Positions 6,760-12,739 of a stretch of 12,739 nucleotides of DNA are shown in pieces. The translations under genes were made by a program, and so were the position numbers. How positions within the stretch are numbered: position 1 is the stretch's first letter; the number at the start of each line of letters is the position of its first letter. The notes under the pieces are model-generated. The model was given only the letters and a program-made list of their open reading frames with translations, was not told where the DNA came from and ran no database searches. This DNA is from Planctomycetota bacterium (GTDB lineage: Bacteria; Planctomycetota; Planctomycetia; Pirellulales; Pirellulaceae): NCBI GenBank assembly GCA_019347795.1, contig JAHWKS010000049.1:1-12739 (forward strand), given 5' to 3'.

Positions 6760-8592
6760 ATGCAGGAACGTATGCCCACAACTTCTCGCGCCGCCCGCGA
6801 CGCCAAGAGCCGGCGCCCGCGCTCCGCCGGCCGCCGCTCCGCCTCCTATCGCCGCGATTCAGGCGAGGCGTGGCGCGACGTTTTGGGCGACGGTCCCTGG
6901 GATCCGTGGCGGACGCACCTGGCGGAGCGGACCGCGCCCAGGCCGCTCGCGGAGTTGACGCACTCAGACGAATCGCCGCTTCTGTGGGCGGTCCCGGAGG
7001 GGTGCAGCGAAGTGACGCGGCGGGTTTTGAACTCCGCCGCCGACATTCATCACGCCGACGGGCACGCACTTGTGGAGTTCGCCGGATGGATGGAGCAGGA
7101 CGTGGCGTCTTCGGGAGGCGGCGACGACCGCGCTGCGGACTTCGGCCTGACTCGCCTGGCGTGGGCGCACGCCCTGGGCCGGCTGGCGACGGTGATGAAC
7201 GCCGCCGCGTGGCGCGGGGCCATGCGGCGATTGCTCGCGGCGGTGGAGGAGTCGGCGGCGATCCCGCTCGATTACGACCCGCTGGGACGCTTGCTCTTGG
7301 GGGGCGAACTGCCCTGGACGCTCGCCTGGCAGTTCCCGGAGTTGGAGGAGTGCCGCCGACTGTCGGACCCGGCCGCCGCCGCGCTCTCGGAAGGACTCAT
7401 CGAATTGCTCGACGGCGAAGGAGTGCTCCACGCCCGGCACTGGCATCGACTTCGCCCGCTGCTGGCGCTCTGGACCCGGTGCGGATTAATGGCAGGCGAG
7501 GCTCGCCGCGACTGCTTCACGCGGGACGCCCGGCAGCAGTACCAATGGCTGGTCCAGCACTCGGCCCTCCTCTCGCGGCCCGACGGCGGACAGCTTCTTT
7601 CTCCCGGCGACGAAGGACGCTGGAGCGAACCGCTCTTCGAAACCGCGCTCCGTCTCGCCGACGACAAGGCTGCCGAGCGCCTGGCCCGCGTGGTGTTGCC
7701 GCTGGCGGGGAAGCAGAAGTCGGCTCGCACTCGCGGCAAGGCGCCCCCGGCGGCGATCGACTCGGAGTGGGCCCGGGTAGGCTTGCTCCGCCCGGCGGCG
7801 ACGGCGGATTCACCCCGGCTGATCGCCACCTACGCCGACCGCCGGCTCCGGGCGGAGTTGACCAATCGCGATGAGGTGGTCTTCAGCGGCGCCTGGGACC
7901 CGCACATCGAAGTGGATCGCCGGCAGCCCGCGGCCGAAGGAGATTGGGAAGAGGTCTGCTGGCAATCCGACGCCGACGTGGACTATCTGGAGTTGCAACT
8001 GAATCTCGCCGGTGGCTGGCGGGTGCAGCGGCACATGTTGTTGGCTCGCAAGGACGGCTTTCTCTTTGTCGCTGACGCGGTCTTGGGAAAGACGCCCGCG
8101 TCTATTTCCTATCGCTGCACGACGCCGCTGATGAAAGGAGTCGCTTTCCTCGAAGACGCCGAGACGCGCGACGGGATGCTCGAGGGGAAACGAAAGCTGG
8201 CGGTGGCGATGCCGCTGGCCCTTCCCGAGTGGCGGAGCGACCGCCGCATCGGCTCGCTGACAAGCTCGGCCGCCGGCTTGGAGCTGACGATGAGCGGCGA
8301 AGGGACGGCGCTCTTCGCTCCGCTGTTCTTCGACCTGACGAAGCGGCGCTTCAAGAAAGACCGCACCTGGCGCCGACTCACCGTGGCCGAGACGCTGCAG
8401 ATTTGCCGGCCGGATGCGGCCGTCGGCTACCGCGTGCAAGCAGGGAAGGAGCAGTGGATGTTCTATCGTTCGCTCGCCCCCGCGGCCAACCGCACGCTGC
8501 TGGGGCAGAACTTCTCCAGCGAGTTCGTCGCCGCCCGCTTCAACCCGAACGGCTACGCCGAAGAACTGATCTCCATCATCAGCGAGGAGTGA
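6760..8592 (+). CDS. Conserved protein with heparinase II/III-like C-terminal region
   Basis: This 610-residue protein belongs to a family I recall from many planctomycetes. The first 45 residues are basic, Arg/Ser-rich and probably disordered. DGPWDPW (44-50) begins the conserved part, followed by a helical half (about 60-330) and then a beta-rich half. The latter includes DYLELQLNLAGGWRVQRHMLLARKDGFLFVAD (408-439), a GSL...LEL strand pair, LFAPLFFDL and a closing SLAPAANRTLLGQNFSSEF block. Helical barrel plus beta-sandwich is the plan of heparinase II/III-type polysaccharide lyases, but I cannot place catalytic Tyr/His residues, so enzyme activity is not shown. There is no signal peptide, so it appears cytoplasmic, which is odd for a lyase. 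An ATG at 6772 with AGGA at 6764-6767 is an alternative start that would remove four residues. It converges on the HEAT-repeat gene. Confidence 0.78.
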   Translation: MQERMPTTSRAARDAKSRRPRSAGRRSASYRRDSGEAWRDVLGDGPWDPWRTHLAERTAPRPLAELTHSDESPLLWAVPEGCSEVTRRVLNSAADIHHADGHALVEFAGWMEQDVASSGGGDDRAADFGLTRLAWAHALGRLATVMNAAAWRGAMRRLLAAVEESAAIPLDYDPLGRLLLGGELPWTLAWQFPELEECRRLSDPAAAALSEGLIELLDGEGVLHARHWHRLRPLLALWTRCGLMAGEARRDCFTRDARQQYQWLVQHSALLSRPDGGQLLSPGDEGRWSEPLFETALRLADDKAAERLARVVLPLAGKQKSARTRGKAPPAAIDSEWARVGLLRPAATADSPRLIATYADRRLRAELTNRDEVVFSGAWDPHIEVDRRQPAAEGDWEEVCWQSDADVDYLELQLNLAGGWRVQRHMLLARKDGFLFVADAVLGKTPASISYRCTTPLMKGVAFLEDAETRDGMLEGKRKLAVAMPLALPEWRSDRRIGSLTSSAAGLELTMSGEGTALFAPLFFDLTKRRFKKDRTWRRLTVAETLQICRPDAAVGYRVQAGKEQWMFYRSLAPAANRTLLGQNFSSEFVAARFNPNGYAEELISIISEE

Positions 8593-8594
8593 GC

Positions 8595-8610
8595 AGCAAA
8601 GAGTTTTGCT
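8595..8610. terminator. Weak hairpin between convergent genes
   Basis: AGCAAA and TTTGCT pair as a 6-bp stem with a 4-base GAGT loop, starting 3 bases after the heparinase-like gene's stop. The stem is AT-rich and no T-run follows on either strand, so it is a poor intrinsic terminator. It is the only hairpin of note in the 53-base convergent gap. Confidence 0.2.
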
Positions 8611-8645
8611 TCCGCGGCTGAGGGACAACACTCGGCGCCGATGCT

Positions 8646-9803
8646 CTACTTCGCCTTTGCCCGAGACGCTCGCCATTGTTCGAGGGCCTTTTGGCGGGCT
8701 TCGTTGTTTTCGAAGGCGCAGGACCAGGGGATGAAGATGAAGGTGGGGGCGGTGGTGACGTGCTGCATGCCGTAGTCGGCGAAGTCCTGGTCGGTGAGGG
8801 CGATCAGGGCCGCCAGGGCCACGTCGCGCATTTGCGTCGGGGCGTCCGCGCCGTCTCCCAGTTGCCGGCGGCCGTATTCGGTTTCGTCGGTGAGGTAGCG
8901 CTCCAGGAGCGGGACGTGCTGCTCGTTGCCGAACTTCGCCGCCGCCACCATCGCCTGCTGGCGGAGGTGCGGCGGGTGGCCCGCCTGCTCCAGAATCTCC
9001 ACGGCCGGCGCCAGTCCTGCGTCGAGATCGTACTGCATCGCCAGCGCCAGCTTCTGGTAATCGGAGGACGAGTTCGGTCCGCGGCGGATCCAGCTCGAAA
9101 GCACGTTGCGAAGGATGTCCTGGTAGGCCCCTCCCGTGACGTTGGCGGCCACGCTCTGCTCGACGCAGACGCGATAGATGCTCCCGGCGGCCGTGTCGGA
9201 GAGCGGAACTTCTTCCCGGCCGGCGAGGAAGATGATGGCCGCGGCGCTCCCCAGGGAAATGGGCGTCTGCTCCTGGAGGCCGTACCGCTGGAGCAATTGG
9301 CCGCAGCGAACTTCAAGCAACTCGCCGGCCGGCTTGGGGCCTTCGCCGAAGGCCTGCATCAGGCGCGGCTCCTCGGTTTGCATTTGGACGAACAGCTCGC
9401 GGGCCTCGCGGCTGTCGCCGACAACTTTCTGGAATTCGCTCCATCCCGGCAGGTCGTACTCTTCCGTGCCGTCGAGGTTGGCGGCGAAGGCGTGCAACCG
9501 GCGCTGAAAGTCCCGCTGCCGCAACTCCGACAAGAGGTCGGCGGCGCGGTAGCGGATCTCCGCATCCGAATGCTGCGCCGCCTGGCGAAGCGGGGCGAAG
9601 GCGGGGAGACCGATCGACAAGAGCCGCCTCGCGGCGGCCTCGCGGGCGGCGAATTTTTGATGGCCGAGCTGCTCCACAAGCCGCTCGGCTTCCTCGTCCG
9701 GCGAGGCCCCCGGCGCCGACTCCGCGGCGATGAGCGGGAGAGCCGCTGCCAGGGCAAACCAGAGGGCCAGGAAAATACCGCCCGGACGGAGAGGGATCGT
9801 CAT
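8646..9803 (-). CDS. Secreted HEAT-repeat protein
   Basis: This 385-residue exported protein opens with MTIPLRPGG and a hydrophobic stretch (residues 10-27, cut near LIAA-ES). HEAT-type helical pairs follow: the clearest is at about 37-95 (KFAAREAAARRLLSIG, then DAEIRYRAADLLSEL), and another is at about 271-345 (RQQAMVAAAKFG, then MRDVALAALIAL). The middle part, with LPGWSEFQKVVGDSREARELF and later SSDYQKLALAMQYDL, is conserved in a planctomycete family I recall but has no known function. HEAT solenoids bind other proteins, so a periplasmic scaffold is the best guess. The frame is open back to 9953, but I chose the ATG at 9803. The signal peptide starts there, and a good promoter (9840-9868) lies inside the longer version. 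It diverges from the YCF48/CBM9 gene across 247 bases. Confidence 0.87.
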   Translation of the reverse strand: MTIPLRPGGIFLALWFALAAALPLIAAESAPGASPDEEAERLVEQLGHQKFAAREAAARRLLSIGLPAFAPLRQAAQHSDAEIRYRAADLLSELRQRDFQRRLHAFAANLDGTEEYDLPGWSEFQKVVGDSREARELFVQMQTEEPRLMQAFGEGPKPAGELLEVRCGQLLQRYGLQEQTPISLGSAAAIIFLAGREEVPLSDTAAGSIYRVCVEQSVAANVTGGAYQDILRNVLSSWIRRGPNSSSDYQKLALAMQYDLDAGLAPAVEILEQAGHPPHLRQQAMVAAAKFGNEQHVPLLERYLTDETEYGRRQLGDGADAPTQMRDVALAALIALTDQDFADYGMQHVTTAPTFIFIPWSCAFENNEARQKALEQWRASRAKAK

Positions 9804-9839
9804 GCGTACGATTGGAGAAAAGGTGTTGGCGTAAAACTC

Positions 9840-9868
9840 ATTGTATCTTGGCGCGGGGGGAGCGTCCA
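9840..9868 (-). promoter_or_regulatory. Candidate sigma-70-type promoter for the HEAT-repeat gene
   Basis: On the minus strand, TGGACG (9868-9863, 4 of 6 to TTGACA) and TACAAT (9845-9840, 5 of 6 to TATAAT) are separated by exactly 17 bases. Transcription would start near 9833, giving a leader of about 30 bases before the ATG at 9803. This is the best promoter match in the window and supports the shorter start. No Shine-Dalgarno sequence is visible in the leader. Confidence 0.45.
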
Positions 9869-9875
9869 ACAAGTC

Positions 9876-9896
9876 CGATAGGTGCGATAGTTGCAC
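9876..9896. repeat. Tandem CGATAG repeat and overlapping hairpin
   Basis: CGATAGGTG is followed directly by CGATAGTTG (9876-9893, 8 of 9 identical). The second half also forms an inverted repeat GTGCGA TAG TTGCAC (9882-9896, one G-T pair). The element lies just upstream of the HEAT gene's -35 candidate, where an activator or repressor site would be expected. Function is inference. Confidence 0.3.
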
Positions 9897-9939
9897 AGTG
9901 CGAGGCCGCTTTCGCTCGTGGCTGTTTCCCAGTTTCTGA

Positions 9940-9991
9940 GCCGCTCTTTTCACGACAGAGTGTCGCGCTACCGGAAAAGCTCTTTAGCGGC
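9940..9991. repeat. Nested inverted repeat upstream of the YCF48/CBM9 gene
   Basis: Three stems nest inside each other: outer GCCGCT (9940-9945) with AGCGGC (9986-9991), middle CTTTTC (9946-9951) with GAAAAG (9974-9979), and apical CGACA (9953-9957) with TGTCG (9961-9965) around a GAG loop. All 17 pairs are perfect Watson-Crick. The right side carries a 6-base bulge (CTCTTT) and an 8-base internal loop. A direct GCTCTTT repeat (9943-9949, 9979-9985) overlaps it. It could be an operator, part of a structured leader, or a small RNA. Confidence 0.4.
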
Positions 9992-9997
9992 GGGGGA

Positions 9998-10025
9998 GGA
10001 GCGGCTAGAATCCCCCGTCCGCTCC
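9998..10025. repeat. Inverted repeat flanking a -10-like element
   Basis: GGAGCGG (9998-10004) and CCGCTCC (10019-10025) are perfect 7-base arms separated by 14 bases. The -10-like TAGAAT lies between them. GGGGG (9992-9996) and CCCCC (10012-10016) offer a competing pairing. Confidence 0.35.
10006..10011 (+). promoter_or_regulatory. Candidate -10 element for the YCF48/CBM9 gene
   Basis: TAGAAT (5 of 6 to TATAAT) lies 39 bases before the ATG at 10051. The hexamer 17 bases upstream, TTTAGC, is a poor -35 (3 of 6) and lies inside the nested inverted repeat, so activator-dependent transcription is possible. The start site would be near 10018, with a leader of about 33 bases. Confidence 0.33.
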
Positions 10026-10039
10026 CAGCCTCACCTCGC

Positions 10040-10043
10040 GGAG
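10040..10043 (+). promoter_or_regulatory. Ribosome binding site of the YCF48/CBM9 gene
   Basis: GGAG lies 7 bases before the ATG at 10051. It is one of few well-placed Shine-Dalgarno sequences in this window and supports that start codon. Confidence 0.55.
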
Positions 10044-10050
10044 ATTTGAC

Positions 10051-12739
10051 ATGGATGGAGAACGCCGCCAACGATGGTGGAATGAGCTCGGCCGTCACGT
10101 GGCGGAGGGCCTGCTGATTGTGATCGCGGCGAGCATTTGTCCGTCGGTCCGCGGCGCGGAGGGGATGATCGAGGATGCGGCGCTGAACGACGTCGTGTTC
10201 CTTGACCCGGCCCGCGGCTGGGCGGTGGGCGATCGAGGCGCCATCTGGCGGACCGAGGACGGCGGGCGGCGGTGGATGCTGCAGGACTCGCCCGTCGCTT
10301 GCCGGCTGCACGCGATCCACTTCCTGGACGGCCAGCACGGCTGGATCGTCGGCGGGCGGACGCATCCGTACACGCACAAATCAACCGGCGTCGTGCTGCA
10401 CACCGCCGACGGCGGCCGATCGTGGGAGCAGCTTCCCACATCGGGGATTGCCGCCCTGCGGCGGATCACGATGTCGGACGCCCGGCGAGGCTGGGCATTC
10501 GGCGCCGTCTCGCCGCTGTATCCCTCAGGTGCGTATCGAACGGACGACGGCGGTCGCGGCTGGGCGCCGGCTTCCGACGCCGACCCGCTCGTGCGGGAGC
10601 ACGGCTCGTCGAACAATGCGCAGCCGCCCGGCGCCGAGGCGTTCGAGCTGCAGGCTTCCGCGACCTTGGGGGGACACGTCTGGGCCGCCGGCGAGCCGGG
10701 GACGCGAATCTTCCATTCCGCCGACGGCGGCGCCACGTGGGAGGCGTTCGCGACGGATCAGAGCTTGCCGCTGCGGGCATTGTTCTTTCTCGATGAGAAC
10801 CGCGGCTGGGCCGTCGGCGCCCTGGGGACGATTCTCGCCACGCGGGACGGCGGACGCACCTGGCTGCGGCAACGCAGCGGCGGGACGCGCGTCGCGGTGC
10901 TCGGCGTCTTCGCCGATCCGCACAGCACGCCGTGGGAGCTGTTCGTGCGAGTCTCCGGCAACGAGGGTTTTCTGGCCGCGGTCGAGTACGTGGGCGAAAC
11001 AAGGGACGACTCGCCGCTTGCGGAAATCGCGCTTGCCGAGCGGGGTTACGAAGCAGTGCTCGCCGCGGGGGGCGCCTACGCCGACACCACCCGCGAGCCT
11101 CCGCAACGACTGGAAGAGTTGCTGGTCCGCAAGATCCGGCAGTGGCGGCCCGAGGCGATCATCACGCATGCGCCTGCCGCCGCGAACGACGACGCCCGAT
11201 CGCATGCCGTCAGTCAGGCCGTGCTCCACGCCGTGTCGCGAGCGCAAGACGGCGCAGAACTTCCCGAGCACGGCGAGCAATGCGGCCTGGCACCGTGGTC
11301 GGTCAAGCGGGTATTCGGCGTTCAGCCGGAGGGGATCACCGGGAGCATCGCTCTGACCACCGCCAGCCTGGCGCCGCAGGTGGGCGGCACGCTCGCCGAC
11401 GGCGCCGCCGCGGCGCGGGCTCTGGTGCATCACGAGTTTTCATCGTCACCGGCAAAGATCGAGTTTCAACGGCTGATCGATCGCGGCGGCGACGCCGGCG
11501 CGTCCGGCGACTTCATGGCGGGACTGATCGTCCCCGCCGGCGGCGAAGCGCGGCGTCGTCCGGCGGAGCTTTCCGCCGGCAGCCTCGACCTCGTGGCCCG
11601 GACCGCGCAGAAACAACGCAACGTGCAGCGGATTCTCGCGCAGCGGGTGGAGCAGTCGGCCGACTCGCTCCTGGCGCAGGTGGACGACTTGACGCGCGGC
11701 TTCCGCGAGCAGACAGCGGGGGAGTTGCTCTTCCAGCTCGCCGCACGACTGCGACAGCAGGGCAGGCCCGAGCAGGCGGCGGAGATTTATCAGCGGCTGC
11801 TCCAGCGCCACGGCAAGCACGAGTTGGCGGAAGCCGCCTCGTTGTGGCTGGTGCAGTATTACGCCAGCAGCGAAGCCAACTGGCGAACCGCCGGCGCCAC
11901 GGAGATCCGGCAGGGCTCGGCCAGCGGCGCGGCGCCGGCGAAGGTTCTTGACCCCCGCGACGAGGAACCCAGCGATGAGCCGCAGCCTCTCCGGGCGCCG
12001 CTGCAGGCGCGCAGCGCCTCGACCACCGCGGCGGCTGAATCTCTCGATCGGGACCGGCAAGCGCTGGCCCTGGGCGAGGCGCTGTCGCGCAGCAATCCGT
12101 CGCTCTACTACGAACCGGCGGTGCGTTTTGCACTTGCGGCGGCTGCGCGTCGGCAGCGAAACATCCAGGAAGGGGAGCACTTCTTTCGCCGGCTCGCTGC
12201 GAGCAACAACGGAATCTGGCAGGGACGGGCGGACGCGGAGCTCTGGCTCATGAAGCCCCGGAGTGAGCTTCCCGATGCGGTTCATCCCTGCCGCACGTCG
12301 AAGGCGAAGCCGTATCTGGACGGAATGTTGGACGACGCCTTATGGCGCGACGGGAAGCGGATCGAACTGGCGAGCGGCCCCGCTTTGCCACAAGCGAGCG
12401 CGTGGTTGGCGTGGGATGACGCATACGTTTACCTCGCCGCACAGTGCGCGAAGTCGCCGGGCGCCGTGTACGCCGCCGGCGACGAAGTTCGCTCATACGA
12501 TGCGTCGCTGGAGGGATCGGATCGGATCGAGTTGTCGCTCGACCTGGACCGCGACTATTCGACGTGGCTCCGCCTGACGGTCGATCATCGCGGCTGGACC
12601 AGAGACGCGTGCCTGGGCGACGTCGCCTGGAACCCGCAGTGGTTCGTCGCGTCCTCGTCCGACGCCGAGACGTGGACGATCGAGGCCGCGATTCCTTTCC
12701 GCGAGATCGCTCCCCACAGCCCGCGGCGCCGCGACGTAT
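10051..12739 (+). CDS. Exported YCF48-repeat / PIG-L-like / CBM9-like protein, 3' end missing
   Basis: The frame is open from ATG 10051 to the window end, 896 codons without a stop. An Arg-rich start and a hydrophobic stretch (19-36, LLIVIAASICPSVRGA) form a signal peptide or anchor. Five YCF48/BNR-like repeats follow (about 46-275), each with a DGGxxW turn (EDGGRRW, ADGGRSW, DDGGRGW, ADGGATW, RDGGRTW) and mostly a GWAVG strand. Residues 281-430 resemble PIG-L/LmbE deacetylases (VLGVFADPHS, IRQWRPEAIITHA) but lack the HPDD metal motif and the paired histidines, so probably inactive. TPR-like helices occupy about 557-611, then a low-complexity linker (612-665) and a CBM9-like beta-sandwich (about 745 onward: KPYLDGMLDDALW, DRIELSLDLDRD, TVDHRGWT, WNPQWFVASS). 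YCF48 itself is a photosystem II assembly factor; no photosynthesis is implied here. Carbohydrate or cell-envelope binding is the likeliest role. I recall the architecture as planctomycete-specific. Confidence 0.88.
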   Translation, partial: MDGERRQRWWNELGRHVAEGLLIVIAASICPSVRGAEGMIEDAALNDVVFLDPARGWAVGDRGAIWRTEDGGRRWMLQDSPVACRLHAIHFLDGQHGWIVGGRTHPYTHKSTGVVLHTADGGRSWEQLPTSGIAALRRITMSDARRGWAFGAVSPLYPSGAYRTDDGGRGWAPASDADPLVREHGSSNNAQPPGAEAFELQASATLGGHVWAAGEPGTRIFHSADGGATWEAFATDQSLPLRALFFLDENRGWAVGALGTILATRDGGRTWLRQRSGGTRVAVLGVFADPHSTPWELFVRVSGNEGFLAAVEYVGETRDDSPLAEIALAERGYEAVLAAGGAYADTTREPPQRLEELLVRKIRQWRPEAIITHAPAAANDDARSHAVSQAVLHAVSRAQDGAELPEHGEQCGLAPWSVKRVFGVQPEGITGSIALTTASLAPQVGGTLADGAAAARALVHHEFSSSPAKIEFQRLIDRGGDAGASGDFMAGLIVPAGGEARRRPAELSAGSLDLVARTAQKQRNVQRILAQRVEQSADSLLAQVDDLTRGFREQTAGELLFQLAARLRQQGRPEQAAEIYQRLLQRHGKHELAEAASLWLVQYYASSEANWRTAGATEIRQGSASGAAPAKVLDPRDEEPSDEPQPLRAPLQARSASTTAAAESLDRDRQALALGEALSRSNPSLYYEPAVRFALAAAARRQRNIQEGEHFFRRLAASNNGIWQGRADAELWLMKPRSELPDAVHPCRTSKAKPYLDGMLDDALWRDGKRIELASGPALPQASAWLAWDDAYVYLAAQCAKSPGAVYAAGDEVRSYDASLEGSDRIELSLDLDRDYSTWLRLTVDHRGWTRDACLGDVAWNPQWFVASSSDAETWTIEAAIPFREIAPHSPRRRDV

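Noticed and set aside
8676..9881. A 401-codon plus-strand frame opposite the HEAT gene
   Set aside because: It is the mirror of a gene with a signal peptide, HEAT repeats and its own promoter; the translation is Gly/Arg/Val-rich and has no domain.
9804..9953. A longer HEAT-gene start at 9953
   Set aside because: It would bury the signal peptide 50 residues inside the protein and place the TGGACG/TACAAT promoter within the coding region.
10202..12285. Several long frames (for example 10202-11356, 10932-11951, 11446-12285) over the YCF48/CBM9 gene
   Set aside because: Frame 1 from 10051 is open for 896 codons with five DGGxxW repeats and a CBM9-like domain; the others are Arg/Ala/Pro-rich shadows of it.
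1..12739. Mobile element, prophage, CRISPR array, tRNA/rRNA or defence system
   Set aside because: I saw no transposase, integrase, terminal inverted repeats, regularly spaced repeats, cloverleaf-like sequence or nuclease/helicase set. Gene content looks like ordinary planctomycete chromosome.

Overview
The window is GC-rich chromosomal DNA that I assign to a planctomycete, probably of the Pirellulales type. The grounds are a DUF1549/DUF1553 surface protein with haem-like motifs next to a WD40 protein, a secreted YdjY-domain protein, a secreted HEAT-repeat protein, and a large YCF48-repeat/CBM9-type protein. These family assignments come from memory of protein families, not from a search. There is no tRNA, rRNA, CRISPR array, insertion sequence or phage gene, and coding density is high. 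The longest gene-free stretch is 247 bases, at 9804-10050.

Layout. (a) 1-3759, all on +: the end of a WD40 protein, a 67-residue helical protein that starts 2 bases after the WD40 stop, and a 1099-residue secreted protein whose start overlaps the small gene by 10 bases. These look like one operon. (b) 3756-4922 on -: larC, the nickel-insertion enzyme for the nickel-pincer cofactor. It converges on the previous gene and the two stop codons share bases. (c) 5072-5887 on +: a short-chain dehydrogenase, divergent from larC. (d) 5900-6667 on -: a secreted YdjY-domain protein. (e) 6760-8592 on +: a 610-residue protein with a heparinase II/III-like C-terminal part. (f) 8646-9803 on -: a secreted HEAT-repeat protein. 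(g) 10051 to beyond the window end on +: an exported protein with five YCF48-type repeats, a degenerate PIG-L-like segment, TPR-like helices and a CBM9-like domain.

After the first operon the genes alternate strand, so each is probably its own transcription unit. Regulation should sit in three divergent gaps (4923-5071, 6668-6759, 9804-10050). All three hold inverted repeats, and the second and third also hold recognisable -10 elements. The three convergent junctions are very tight (4-base overlap, 12 bases, 53 bases) and leave little or no room for ordinary terminators.

The genes do not form one obvious pathway. Most encode exported proteins (the large DUF1553 protein, YdjY, HEAT, YCF48/CBM9), consistent with the large, poorly described secretomes of planctomycetes. 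I found no convincing new defence, mobile or biosynthetic system. The items most worth a second look are the YCF48/PIG-L-like/CBM9 fusion and the nested inverted repeats just upstream of it.
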